Assembly (NCBI RefSeq): GCF_003003005.1
Contig: NZ_PVTR01000004.1
Location: forward strand, 1 to 64,000
Length of the DNA stretch: 64,000 nucleotides
Source of the DNA: Mongoliibacter ruber
GTDB lineage: Bacteria > Bacteroidota > Bacteroidia > Cytophagales > Cyclobacteriaceae
Direction: 5' to 3'
Of this stretch, positions 43,575 to 52,998 are shown piece after piece. Below the pieces are notes generated by a model. The model was not told where the DNA came from. It saw nothing but the letters and a program-made list of their open reading frames with translations, and did not search any database. Numbering within the stretch: the stretch's first letter is position 1; every line of letters starts with the position of its first letter. The translations under genes and the position numbers were made by a program.

Positions 43575-44672
43575 TCAAGTTGTCAAAATTTCTTTTATGT
43601 TTTTTTCAAATACTGATAAGGTGAAATTTTCCAGAAAGTAATTGCGGGAAAAATTTCCCATTTCCTGCCTCAATTCTTTGTCTGAAATGAGCTGTTTGAT
43701 GGCAGCTGCAAGTTGTGGAATATCTCTTTGCGAAACGATGAATCCATTTTTCCCATCCAATACCAAATCAGGGACGGCTCCCTCAAATGTTGAAATAACT
43801 GGCAAACCAAAACACATGGCTTCCAAAATACTTAGCGGAAAGCATTCATTGTGGTAATAGGTCGGGAATACAAAAAGGTCGGCTTGGGACAAAAGTTCGA
43901 ATTTTTCTTCTCCATATCGTTTGCCCAAATATTTCACTTTGTCCTGTATACCAAAATCTTCAATATTGCGTGTGAGTTCTTGACTGCTGATGTCAGCCTC
44001 AGCCCCTACAATAGTAAGTTCATAAGATGCTTCTTTCAGCATTGATAGTGCTTGCAACAAGTCTATGATTCCTTTACTTCTGATCAAGTTAGAAATAAAC
44101 AGTATTTTGACTTTTGGAGAATCAGCTATACTCTTTGGTGAGGCGCTTAAATTGTAATCAGGAATGCCATTATGGCAAACATGCAGCTGATCTTTCTTTA
44201 CGTATTTGATGACGTCATCATACAACAATTCAGAAAGTAAAATAACTTTTGACTTATTAAATACCAGGCGGTACAGCAAATTATCAAAGCCCTTATGCTG
44301 ACAGGACTTAACACCCTTGTTATGAAAATGATAAATCGTTTTCACGCCCAAGACTTTGGCCATCAGGGCTATAAGACTGTCTTTGTAGAAGCCTACACCG
44401 GAAGCAGTCAAGGTGATATAGCAATACTTAGGTCTAAAAGTCAACAGTTGGTAGAATGATTTCCAATACACATTCAGTATGGACATCAGTTTTTTAAAAC
44501 CGCCTTTGCCTATGTTTTCTATTGAATCTGAAGTGCTCAGGTTGATATACCTTCCTTCTATAAATCCCTCCAGATATTCAGATTCTTTGATATACTGCCC
44601 AACAATGGCCGCACCATGTACGGGAGGTGGATAGTGAAGTATAAAAAGTATTTTGGGTTTATCCTTGGACAT
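43575..44672 (-). CDS. Family 4 glycosyltransferase
   Basis: A 365-residue GT-B enzyme. It has ILFILHYPPPVHGAAIVGQYIKES at the start, ILFISNLIRSKGIIDLLQAL near 190, and E-X7-E in HNECFPLSILEAMCFGLPVIS near 275. It follows the next GT4 gene by 29 bp and closes the operon. The sugar is unknown. Confidence 0.9.
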   Translation of the reverse strand: MSKDKPKILFILHYPPPVHGAAIVGQYIKESEYLEGFIEGRYINLSTSDSIENIGKGGFKKLMSILNVYWKSFYQLLTFRPKYCYITLTASGVGFYKDSLIALMAKVLGVKTIYHFHNKGVKSCQHKGFDNLLYRLVFNKSKVILLSELLYDDVIKYVKKDQLHVCHNGIPDYNLSASPKSIADSPKVKILFISNLIRSKGIIDLLQALSMLKEASYELTIVGAEADISSQELTRNIEDFGIQDKVKYLGKRYGEEKFELLSQADLFVFPTYYHNECFPLSILEAMCFGLPVISTFEGAVPDLVLDGKNGFIVSQRDIPQLAAAIKQLISDKELRQEMGNFSRNYFLENFTLSVFEKNIKEILTT

Positions 44673-44701
44673 TGAGAAATATAGTAATCAGTAAAAAACC
44701 C

Positions 44702-45859
44702 TTATTTAAGTTTGAAAGAATCCTGCATGGCTTGGAAGATTCTTTCAGCGACGACTTGAGTTGAAAAATTGGATTCAATTTTTATTGAGTTATTTCCCAT
44801 TGAATTGAGGTCCATGACATTGAATGCTTGCAGGGTGCGGATGATATCTTCTTCACGCAAACTGTCAAAAACAAAACCATTTACACCTTCTGTAATTAAT
44901 TCAGGATAACATCCGTTGTAAAAAGTCGTAGCCACGGGCAGACCACAGGCCATGGCTTCCGGCACAACCAAACTCCAGTTGTCTTCAAGGGTAGGCATGA
45001 CAAAAACATCGGCTGCAGCATAGTATTGATAAATCTGATCATAGTCTATTGACCCCAAGAAAAACACAGAAGGCAGGTGTTCAAATTTTTGCTTTAGGCT
45101 TTGTTCTTGGTCTCCTGTACCGATAAGTAAGAGGTTATCTTCCGGGTTCATGAGTGCATGTTTTTGCCAGGCATTCAATAGTGGCAATACTCCTTTTCTA
45201 TCAATCAGTTGACCTACAAAAAGAAAGGTCAATCCTTTTTGAAGATTAAGTTTTTTCTTGAATTTCTGAATTGATTCATCAGTCATTTGGCGGACCTGAT
45301 TGGCCAGTCCTTCACTGTCAGCAGACATACAGCCTTTTACAATAGGCTTATTATTGACTTTTAGGTTGTCTACAAGGTATTCTTCGGTAAGGTTACCATT
45401 GACAAGGTAGCCATTGACCATTTTATCAAAAACCCTACGGTAGGCTGTTCGCCAGAAAGGGCAAAACCGTTCTGTATGCTTTGTCCTTTCATATGCCACC
45501 CACAAAGGAATCTTCAATCTTTTTGAGACATATCCAGCGAAAGGTGCCCACTGAAAGAAGCCTTCAGTAATCATGATATCTGCCTCGACACTGCTGATTG
45601 CCTTTATTAATCCTTTTTGCAAAGGGATATTCACACCTTGATTGGCAAAGTTTCCCTGTTTGCCTATTTGTATGATTCTCTCTTCACTCAGGCCATGGGC
45701 ATTTTCCCCTAATGCAGCTTCAATTTTATTTACAATTCTCTCAGGAACCCGATTTTTGGAATAGGTAACATGAAAATTCCCATCAGCCAGTTCATTGATG
45801 GCTTTATAGAGAGGAACCCTGTAGTCTAAAAAGGATGGATTAACCCAATGGATCTTCAT
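44702..45859 (-). CDS. Family 4 glycosyltransferase
   Basis: A 385-residue GT-B protein (IHWVNPSFLDYRVPLYKAINEL at the start, FLFVGQLIDRKGVLPLLNAW near 210). The motif at the active site reads DNWSLVVPEAMACGLPV, that is D-X7-E rather than E-X7-E. It overlaps the upstream GT4 gene by 20 bp, the longest overlap in this operon. Confidence 0.88.
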   Translation of the reverse strand: MKIHWVNPSFLDYRVPLYKAINELADGNFHVTYSKNRVPERIVNKIEAALGENAHGLSEERIIQIGKQGNFANQGVNIPLQKGLIKAISSVEADIMITEGFFQWAPFAGYVSKRLKIPLWVAYERTKHTERFCPFWRTAYRRVFDKMVNGYLVNGNLTEEYLVDNLKVNNKPIVKGCMSADSEGLANQVRQMTDESIQKFKKKLNLQKGLTFLFVGQLIDRKGVLPLLNAWQKHALMNPEDNLLLIGTGDQEQSLKQKFEHLPSVFFLGSIDYDQIYQYYAAADVFVMPTLEDNWSLVVPEAMACGLPVATTFYNGCYPELITEGVNGFVFDSLREEDIIRTLQAFNVMDLNSMGNNSIKIESNFSTQVVAERIFQAMQDSFKLK

Positions 45860-47063
45860 GCTTTCTATAATCTTTTAAAACTTTTTCATAAAAATTGATT
45901 GTCTGATCACTCAAATATTGAAGACTAAACAAATTAATAACTTTTTCTTTAGCTGCATGAGAGATTTTCACTTTTTCTTCGTCCGAAAGATCATGAATGA
46001 ACTTAATTCGCTCAGCCAAGTGTTCCGCAGACTTTGGAGAAACAAGAAAACCGTCCTTACCTTCATCTATTATTTCTGCCATTCCACCTGAATTACTTCC
46101 CAATACGACGGGTCCGGCATACATGGCTTCTACGCAAACTATACCCATTGCTTCCCACCAAGATGGAAAACAAGCAACATTTGAGCTTTGATACAATTTA
46201 ATTAAGTTCTTTTTTTGCAAATGTCCATGAAAGGTAAACCATGAGGCACCGTTGACCTCTATTGTTTCCTTTAATTTTTTACCATAGGAACCAAGTTTGC
46301 CAGCAATCTCCAAAGTAACATCCATTCCTTGATCCCTCAAAATCTGAATGGCCTTCACCAAGTCCCCTACCCCCTTTTCCTGAGAAACTGTCCCTGCATA
46401 TACAACACTAAATAAGTCTTTTTTTGGCAAATAATCAGCATTGTTGATGGTGGCGAGGTTGACAGGGTTGTAAATAACTTCTACGATGGAGGCATTCAAA
46501 CCCAAATGTTCTACTGTCCAATCCTTTAGGGCCAAGGAACAGGAAGTGATATATTTGGCTTTCCGTATCAACCGGTTTTCGTATGTACCAACAAACCAAT
46601 CCGGAATGGTTTTGAATGTAAATTTCTTTACTTTTTGGGTTTTTCTATCCAATAAAGACGGGGTCTGCAACCTGATGACCAAAGGGATTTTAAGGTCCTG
46701 TAAGTAAAGTGCCTCAGCACCGTAATCTTGGACTTCAATGATATCAACATCTTTGAGACCTTTGATACAATCTTTGATTTTTTTCCTGAAAGAATAGAAC
46801 CTATAAAAAAGCCTGAATTTTTTGAGAAAGGAAAAATCAGCCTTTTCAGCATCCTGAACATGAAAATCACCCGCTGAAAGCTTAATCAAGGTAAGGTTAT
46901 CCCTGAGTTCAATGTTTTCTTCTTTGGTGTTATCAGAAGCTGTAATCACTGTTACGCGATGCCCTTTTGCAATAAGGCCATCTGCAATATGCTGTATATA
47001 GGTAGCTATGCCACCACCTCTTTTAGATTCGCCATATTCTCTGGAAATATAAACAATATGCAT
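45840..47063 (-). CDS. Family 4 glycosyltransferase
   Basis: A 407-residue GT-B enzyme. It has IVYISREYGESKRGGGIATYIQHIADGL, with the GG-x-AT loop of the GT4 family, VVYAGTVSQEKGVGDLVKAI near 220 and E-X7-E in SWWEAMGIVCVEAMYAGPVV near 300. It lies 4 bp after the GT2 gene. Confidence 0.9.
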   Translation of the reverse strand: MHIVYISREYGESKRGGGIATYIQHIADGLIAKGHRVTVITASDNTKEENIELRDNLTLIKLSAGDFHVQDAEKADFSFLKKFRLFYRFYSFRKKIKDCIKGLKDVDIIEVQDYGAEALYLQDLKIPLVIRLQTPSLLDRKTQKVKKFTFKTIPDWFVGTYENRLIRKAKYITSCSLALKDWTVEHLGLNASIVEVIYNPVNLATINNADYLPKKDLFSVVYAGTVSQEKGVGDLVKAIQILRDQGMDVTLEIAGKLGSYGKKLKETIEVNGASWFTFHGHLQKKNLIKLYQSSNVACFPSWWEAMGIVCVEAMYAGPVVLGSNSGGMAEIIDEGKDGFLVSPKSAEHLAERIKFIHDLSDEEKVKISHAAKEKVINLFSLQYLSDQTINFYEKVLKDYRKHEDPLG

Positions 47064-47067
47064 TTGT

Positions 47068-48009
47068 CTATTTTTTAAGTATAAACTTAGAGATCTTAAC
47101 AGGAAAAAGCGAGATGAATAGCAAAGCCATCAATTTTAACTTTTCATCTGAAAAAGAAAAAGCTTCAAGAATTTTTTTACGAGCCAAACGGTTCTCACCT
47201 ATTTCCAACAAAATCATCGATTTGGACTTCAACCATCTTCCAATGTATAAATCTAACCCTTTTATTTTTTCCGGATCTTTCACTTTTTCCTTTAGGGATA
47301 AAAGAGATTCTCCCACCGGGTCATGTTTTTGCTCTCTGGAAAATGAAATCCCTGAATTGGCAGGTTGGTGGATATATAAGGCGCCAACTTTTCGGGAATA
47401 GGCTACCTGAAAATCCAGAAACAACTTTGCCCAAGTGATCAGGTCTTCACCAGATTTTAAACCAACAGGAAACCCATTGACATGATCCATGGAAGATTTT
47501 TTGACAGCAACGGCTGAAGAACATATTGGAGGGTGTGAACTTGCCGCCACATGAAAATAATTTGTCAGGTAACCTGAATCGCCTTCAAATGGTAGCTTAT
47601 TCAAAGAAATATTACTTTTGGTTCCATTGGCGTAAAGGAACTCATAAGCTGTTGCCAAAACCTCGGCTTCGGGGAATTGGGCATGAAGCTTGGCTATGGA
47701 TTCCAGAAAATCAGGCATCCATAAGTCATCCGCATCCAAAAATGCTATCCAATCCCCTTTTGCTTCTGAAATACCCACATTCCTTGCTACTGACACACCT
47801 TGATTGGCTTGATGAATCAACTTGACGATAGGGTTTTCAACCTTTTCCACCAGTATTTCAGAGCCATCACTGCTGCCATCATTCACCACGATCAGCTCCT
47901 TAGGCTTAAAAGTCTGAGAAAGCACTGAGTTGATTGCCGGCAATATTGAATTGGCCTTATTGAAAAGCGGTATTACGACACTGATATTCATAGACGGCGA
48001 AAAAATCAT
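47068..48009 (-). CDS. Family 2 glycosyltransferase
   Basis: A 313-residue GT-A enzyme: MNISVVIPLFNKANSILPAI, VVNDGSSDGS, HQANQGVSVARNVGISEAKG and the metal-binding FLDADDLW near 95. The first ATG (48009) overlaps the stop codon of the polymerase gene (ATGA). The seventh codon, an ATG at 47991, would give the more usual MNISVVIP start. Confidence 0.9.
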   Translation of the reverse strand: MIFSPSMNISVVIPLFNKANSILPAINSVLSQTFKPKELIVVNDGSSDGSEILVEKVENPIVKLIHQANQGVSVARNVGISEAKGDWIAFLDADDLWMPDFLESIAKLHAQFPEAEVLATAYEFLYANGTKSNISLNKLPFEGDSGYLTNYFHVAASSHPPICSSAVAVKKSSMDHVNGFPVGLKSGEDLITWAKLFLDFQVAYSRKVGALYIHQPANSGISFSREQKHDPVGESLLSLKEKVKDPEKIKGLDLYIGRWLKSKSMILLEIGENRLARKKILEAFSFSDEKLKLMALLFISLFPVKISKFILKK

Positions 48010-49223
48010 AAATAAGACCAGCCCTTCTTATGGATGCTGAAGGTTATTCCAATTAGGGCATAGAAGTAATTAGGGAAAAAGATTGTGTATTTTAAGATAT
48101 TATCAGTAGCCATAAACAGCATATACCCAAAAAACAATGTGAGTACAGAACCAAATATGATTTTACCTAAAGGATTTGTTTGTGCAAATGAGTTCTTGAA
48201 TATTAACAGAAATGTGGATATAATACCTATCAGTAACAAGGTAAGGCCAAACGCGCCATAATTGTAAGTCACTGAAAGGTAATCATTGTGTGCTTCTGCA
48301 GAGCCCTCCCCTATAATATCTTTCAAAACCGCATTGTCTGCTCGTGGACCATTTCCCCAAATAGGGTTTGCGGCAAGACCTGGAGCTAGGGATATTTGCC
48401 AAGCTTTCCGTCCATTGTTATTCAACTGCTCGTTATCGTACAAGTCCAGTCCTATCTCTGACAATTCTCCATCTCCTTCAAAGAATGTTTTCTTCTGGAA
48501 TCCTTCCGAAGTAAAGACAATCAAGCCGAGTCCAAGACCTAAAAATCCGTAAATGATCTTGTTTCGGATACTACTGTTTGAGAAATGAAATACGAAAGTC
48601 ACCAAAAACACCAATAAAGCCATCCTTGTCACACTGACAAATGGCATGATAAACAAGATAAAGAAGATGAAAAGGTAAAATTTTTGTTTAAGTACATAAT
48701 AGCTACCCAGACAGATCGAACCCAAGACAATAAATATCATTGGGGTGGTAGGCATGTGAGCAGCATATCCTGTAGTCAGGTAATAGGCGAGAAAAAGAAC
48801 ATAAATAAATACAACTAGCTTAGAAAGCTGTTGAAATAACCAAAATATCTTTGGCCAAGAATACGAAAATGAAGATGCAATGACTCCTACAAGAATTGGA
48901 ATCATGTATTGAAAGGTAAGCTGAAGGCCCACAAAAGAATATGAAGCGATCACACTTCCTATCATATAAATCACCCATGGCGCCCAGAAATAAAATGGGA
49001 ACGTTGGCCTCTCTATACGGAAAATCACAAGAAAAATAATGCATAGCATAACTATCCAAGCTATACCTGTCCAGTTGAAGCCAAATAAAGTATCTGGTGC
49101 AAATGGGATCGCATAATTCAAATAAGCAATTCCACTGCAGATAAACATCCACCGGAAAAAAAACTTAAACTTTTCATCCGGAATGTAAACCTCGGTTCTG
49201 AAAAAGTCAATGACCTTTCTCAT
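48006..49223 (-). CDS. Wzy/WaaL-type O-antigen polymerase or ligase
   Basis: A 405-residue membrane protein with about eleven hydrophobic helices. A large loop at about 240-310 contains AHNDYLSVTYNYGAFGL, the PF04932 signature of O-antigen ligases and polymerases. In this operon, polymerase of the right-hand glycan is the more likely role. Its ATG directly follows the stop codon of a truncated upstream reading frame (49224-49379). Confidence 0.85.
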   Translation of the reverse strand: MRKVIDFFRTEVYIPDEKFKFFFRWMFICSGIAYLNYAIPFAPDTLFGFNWTGIAWIVMLCIIFLVIFRIERPTFPFYFWAPWVIYMIGSVIASYSFVGLQLTFQYMIPILVGVIASSFSYSWPKIFWLFQQLSKLVVFIYVLFLAYYLTTGYAAHMPTTPMIFIVLGSICLGSYYVLKQKFYLFIFFILFIMPFVSVTRMALLVFLVTFVFHFSNSSIRNKIIYGFLGLGLGLIVFTSEGFQKKTFFEGDGELSEIGLDLYDNEQLNNNGRKAWQISLAPGLAANPIWGNGPRADNAVLKDIIGEGSAEAHNDYLSVTYNYGAFGLTLLLIGIISTFLLIFKNSFAQTNPLGKIIFGSVLTLFFGYMLFMATDNILKYTIFFPNYFYALIGITFSIHKKGWSYL

Positions 49224-49379
49224 TTATAATTCTTTAAATTGTTTCCCACTGTTCCCTACAAAAGTAGGCCAATCAAACATAAGTTCAGCATAATGACGGG
49301 CTTTTTTAGCTTGATTTATCTTCAATTCAATATTCATCAAATGCGCTTCCGCCGTCTTTTGTAAATCAACTGGACTTCT
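49224..49379 (-). pseudogene. 3' remnant of a lost gene, probably a glycosyltransferase
   Basis: An open stretch of 51 codons with the stop TAA abutting the polymerase ATG, as expected of an operon neighbour. It encodes QKTAEAHLMNIELKINQAKK and then ARHYAELMFDWPTFVGNSGK. It resembles the C-terminal helix region of a GT4 enzyme (AR-x-x-A-x-x-F-x-W). Upstream of it the frame is closed, and the wzc copy 2 terminator follows within 140 bp. It may alternatively be a 37-residue gene starting at the internal ATG, but no such family is known to me. Confidence 0.55.
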
Positions 49380-49517
49380 TTACTCAAACATAAATGCATG
49401 TGCTTGATTTTTAGCTATCTAAAAACAAACAAACTTGCAAAACTTAATAAAAGAACTGAGATCCCAATTCGAGGTGTTTTGGGACATCAATGATATGTTT
49501 CAGCCAATTATCAATGT

Positions 49518-49560
49518 AAAAAATCAATACCTTCATGACTTAAATCCATGAAGGTATTGA
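49518..49560 (-). terminator. Intrinsic terminator after wzc copy 2
   Basis: A perfect 14-bp stem (TCAATACCTTCATG at 49524-49537 pairing with 49547-49560), a 9-nt loop, and a run of six T (minus strand) at 49518-49523. It begins 14 bp after the wzc stop codon. It should separate wza-wzc from the polymerase-glycosyltransferase operon. Confidence 0.88.
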
Positions 49561-49573
49561 CAATTAAAATCGC

Positions 49574-52015
49574 TTAAGCAACGGTTTCTTTTCTAGTTTT
49601 TTTCCTCTTCTTGGATTTGGTTTCGTCCTCGTAGTAACCATAGTCTTGGCCATAACCGTATCCATAACCGTATCCGTATCCGTAACTATTTTCAACAGTG
49701 AAATCATTCAAGATGGTATATACTTTAGAGATTTCTCCTTTTTGCTTGAGGTTTTCCAAAATCTTGTAATTACCTTTTTCAGAGTATTTATGTCTAAATA
49801 CGAAGATATTCACATCAGAAAACTTGAACAATTCCTTGGTTTCAGAAACCAAACCTACCGGCGGACAATCTAAGATGACAACATCATATTCTTGCTTGAT
49901 CTCTTCTAGCATCATTCCAAACTTTTCCTGAAGTAATAATTCTGCAGGGTTTGGTGGAATAGGACCTGAAAGGATAACATCCAAGTTAGGGTGATCTGTA
50001 GTGCTTACCACATTCTTCCAATGGATATTGGAACTTAGATAGGTACTTACACCAATTTCGTTTGTCAGGTTAAAATCCAAGGCAATTTTTGGTTTCCTCA
50101 AATCAAGACCGATTAGCATTACTTTTTTATTGGTCAAGGCAAAAACAGATGCCATATTGATCGCACAGAATGTCTTACCCTCACCGGAAATGGATGAGGT
50201 AAACAAGACCGTTAGATTACCTTCTTTAGGAGCAAGATATGACATGTCTGATCTTAAAGACCTGAATGACTCGGTAATTCCTGATTTTGGTGCTTCAAAT
50301 ACTACTCTTGCACTGTCAAGTTTACTCCTGCCGATTACTCCCAAGAATGGAGTACCTGTTTTCACTTCCAGGAACTTCGGATCATCAATTTTTGAGTTAA
50401 GAATATTCTTAATCGTAATCAATAAGAAAGGCAAACCTAGGCCTATTCCAAGACCAATAAGGAAATTAACAGATTTTTTAGGAGAAACCGGCCTAAACTG
50501 GGCCCTTGCGTAATCCAGAGTTGAATTTTTAGGGAAGTTTGATGCTTTCTGAATCTCTGCCTCAGCTCTTTTTTCCAATAAGTATACATAGATACTTTCA
50601 TTGATATTGAATTGCCTTTGGATACTTACCAATTGTCTTTCTGTTTCAGGAAGTGCATTTGCTTCCTTCTCAAATACATTGATCCTACGGTCAAGCTGCT
50701 CTACATTTGATTCAAGGTTCCTGATAGAAGAATTGACATTCTCACTCAGCACTTTCTTGGTATTTTGAATTCTCAACCTAAGCTCTCTTACAGCTGGGGT
50801 TTCATCGGAGAAATTGGCTGAAAGTCGGATGTTTTCAGCTTGGAGTTCAATCAGGTTTGCTACCAAAGTGTTCAATAGTGCATCACCTGTACTTCCAATT
50901 GATGGTGCCATGGTACCATTTAGGTTCTCATTGGTCAGGTAATCTCTCAATTGATAATAATATCTCAAGGTAATTTCTAACCTGGCTTTTTCATTTTCGA
51001 ATTCAACAAGATTTTCAAAAACCCTGTTTCCTTCTTGACTTAGGTTAAAAACACGGTTGTCACTTCTATATTTTTGAAGCCTGTTTTCAAAAAAGGAAAG
51101 AGAATCTGTGATTCCTGACAACTGGGTTTCTATAAAACTGATAGTACTTTCTGAAACCCTGTTTTTTTCTTGCAACTCACGGTCAAGGTAAGATTCCATC
51201 AATTTGTTGAGGTAATCTTCACCCATCTTTCTGATTGGTGTCTGGATTGACAATTTTAGGATAGAAGCTTGCTTGTTGATCGGCACCACATTCAATCTAT
51301 TCATGTAGCCTATAGCCAAGGTCTTGGTATCCATCAATTGGACATACAATTCATCTCCAGCGACACTGCTTACATTCGAGATGGTAAACTTGAAATATTC
51401 TCCCAATACCTCTTCCCCAAATTTATAAACACCCTCAAGAACACTTGTATTATTTAAGCTAGTCTTGTAAAATGGATCTGTAGGGTTGTATATATAAAAG
51501 CCATCCTTTTCTACAACAAGCTGATAGCTATCTTGGTCAAGAACAATAAGCCTGATTTTGCCATCTGTCACTTGGGGATGCTTCCAGTCTACATTTACAT
51601 AGACAGGAGTATTTCCGTAAATCTGATTAAATCCAAAAAAATCTTTCCTAAAGTAAGACACATTAAAATTCAACTTAGATAGGGCATCTTCCGCTACAGC
51701 AAAAGATTTGACAATACCCATCTCATTTTCTGTATTTGTCTTAGGTCCGGAATACGTAGTAGCAGAGAAAAGCTCAGAAGTAAGGTCCGGCTTCTCATCG
51801 TTCAACACTACTGTGGCTTCAACCAAATAAACAGGAGTGGTGTATTTATTGACAAAATATGCGCCTACCCCTCCTAATATTACACAAACAAGGATATGCG
51901 GCCAATACTTGATATAGGAAAACAAGATTGATTTGAGATCAAAATCATCATTCCCTTGCGGAACATTGAACGCAGGATGTTGGGGTTGAGGACTATTTGG
52001 AAATGAATTATTCAT
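49574..52015 (-). CDS. wzc: Wzc-type polysaccharide co-polymerase and BY-kinase, copy 2
   Basis: An 813-residue relative of copy 1 with the same order: Wzz domain with two membrane helices (WPHILVCVILGGVGAYFVN near 40; VNFLIGLGIGLGLPFLLITI near 515) and a kinase with SSISGEGKT (Walker A), MLIGLDLRKP (Walker A', Gly in the first Asp position) and VVILDCPPVG (Walker B). The tail is SYGYGYGYGYGYGQDYGYYE followed by a basic cluster (KSKKRKKTRK), which is longer than in copy 1. It is co-transcribed with wza copy 2 (5-bp gap) and ends at a strong terminator. Confidence 0.93.
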   Translation of the reverse strand: MNNSFPNSPQPQHPAFNVPQGNDDFDLKSILFSYIKYWPHILVCVILGGVGAYFVNKYTTPVYLVEATVVLNDEKPDLTSELFSATTYSGPKTNTENEMGIVKSFAVAEDALSKLNFNVSYFRKDFFGFNQIYGNTPVYVNVDWKHPQVTDGKIRLIVLDQDSYQLVVEKDGFYIYNPTDPFYKTSLNNTSVLEGVYKFGEEVLGEYFKFTISNVSSVAGDELYVQLMDTKTLAIGYMNRLNVVPINKQASILKLSIQTPIRKMGEDYLNKLMESYLDRELQEKNRVSESTISFIETQLSGITDSLSFFENRLQKYRSDNRVFNLSQEGNRVFENLVEFENEKARLEITLRYYYQLRDYLTNENLNGTMAPSIGSTGDALLNTLVANLIELQAENIRLSANFSDETPAVRELRLRIQNTKKVLSENVNSSIRNLESNVEQLDRRINVFEKEANALPETERQLVSIQRQFNINESIYVYLLEKRAEAEIQKASNFPKNSTLDYARAQFRPVSPKKSVNFLIGLGIGLGLPFLLITIKNILNSKIDDPKFLEVKTGTPFLGVIGRSKLDSARVVFEAPKSGITESFRSLRSDMSYLAPKEGNLTVLFTSSISGEGKTFCAINMASVFALTNKKVMLIGLDLRKPKIALDFNLTNEIGVSTYLSSNIHWKNVVSTTDHPNLDVILSGPIPPNPAELLLQEKFGMMLEEIKQEYDVVILDCPPVGLVSETKELFKFSDVNIFVFRHKYSEKGNYKILENLKQKGEISKVYTILNDFTVENSYGYGYGYGYGYGQDYGYYEDETKSKKRKKTRKETVA

Positions 52016-52020
52016 TGTAA

Positions 52021-52860
52021 TTAATTACTTAAGAGATTTAAAACCAAGGCTACGAAGGTAAATGTAGATATGATAAGGGTAAGTGATTGTGCTGCATTCT
52101 CTCCCGCGCCGAGTTCACGAACTTTCAATGGTTCTACATAAAGCTGATCATTTGGTTGTATAAAGTAGAATTGAGAATTAATAATATTTCTATCTAATAG
52201 ATTGACTTTAAATATTTTAGAACCTTCGGGGAACTGTCTTATAAGGACAACTTCTTCCCTTCTACCAATAGGAGTAATGTCGCCTGCATGTGCAATAGCT
52301 TCAAAAATGGTCATCCTATCCTGTAAAACCACATATTTCCCAGGCTTTCTAAATTCTCCCAAAGCACTGTACCTGATACCACCAAGCTTTACTCTTACAA
52401 AAAATTCGGAGCTGATATATCTTCTTAATTGTTCTTCAATCAAAACTCTTACCTCATCTATTGTCAGGTTAGTGACCTTGACATTGCCAAGCATCGGGAT
52501 CCTGATATTCCCGTCTTTATCAACGGAGTAACCTGTCATATAGTATATATCTCCTCCGCCTTGCCCCATTTGCATACCCATATTCATGGCTGGCATCTGA
52601 TCACTTAGACTAAACCCGTTTTTCATTAGGTCTTCGATAGTCAATACTTGGATTTCAATAATGTCATTGAACTGTAACCTATACTCTAAGAGGTCATAGT
52701 TGATCATTTGACCGTCATCTAGTGCTGCTGATTGTTCCTGGTTCTGTAGGTAAATGATTTTTTTGTTAGAAACACATGAACTAAATGAGATAACTAAGAA
52801 AGATAATGACAGGAGAAACATTATTCCCCTTCTGGAACTGGTCCTTTTAAAATTGCTCAT
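52021..52860 (-). CDS. wza: Wza-like polysaccharide export lipoprotein, copy 2
   Basis: A 279-residue export lipoprotein. It has a basic N-terminus (SNFKRTSSRRG), a hydrophobic core and a lipobox ending in FSSC (Cys29). A PES domain (YRLQFNDIIEIQVLTIEDL) and SLBB segments (GYSVDKDGNIRIPMLGNVKV; GGIRYSALGEFRKPG) follow, with a C-terminal helix (LTLIISTFTFVALVLNLL). A Met-rich insert (MPAMNMGMQMGQGGG) replaces the shorter segment of copy 1. It is driven by the promoter at 52916-52946. Confidence 0.92.
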   Translation of the reverse strand: MSNFKRTSSRRGIMFLLSLSFLVISFSSCVSNKKIIYLQNQEQSAALDDGQMINYDLLEYRLQFNDIIEIQVLTIEDLMKNGFSLSDQMPAMNMGMQMGQGGGDIYYMTGYSVDKDGNIRIPMLGNVKVTNLTIDEVRVLIEEQLRRYISSEFFVRVKLGGIRYSALGEFRKPGKYVVLQDRMTIFEAIAHAGDITPIGRREEVVLIRQFPEGSKIFKVNLLDRNIINSQFYFIQPNDQLYVEPLKVRELGAGENAAQSLTLIISTFTFVALVLNLLSN

Positions 52861-52915
52861 AATTAAAGCTAGGGCGATAAGAGTAATATGAAATTTTTCG
52901 TTTTAAATAAGATGC

Positions 52916-52946
52916 CAAATATAGTTCAATAAACATTGATTGCAAA
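52916..52946 (-). promoter_or_regulatory. Bacteroidota-type promoter of wza-wzc copy 2
   Basis: The minus strand has TTTG (52946-52943), a spacer of exactly 19 bases, then TATATTTG (52923-52916), a match to the TTTG-N19-21-TANNTTTG consensus. The 5' untranslated region would be roughly 50 bases. It is the best promoter seen in the window and shows that the wza-wzc pair can be transcribed apart from the adhesin gene upstream. Confidence 0.75.
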
Positions 52947-52998
52947 TTCTATAAAATAGATTTTATCTATAAAAAAACGCTCAATATAAAAATATAAC

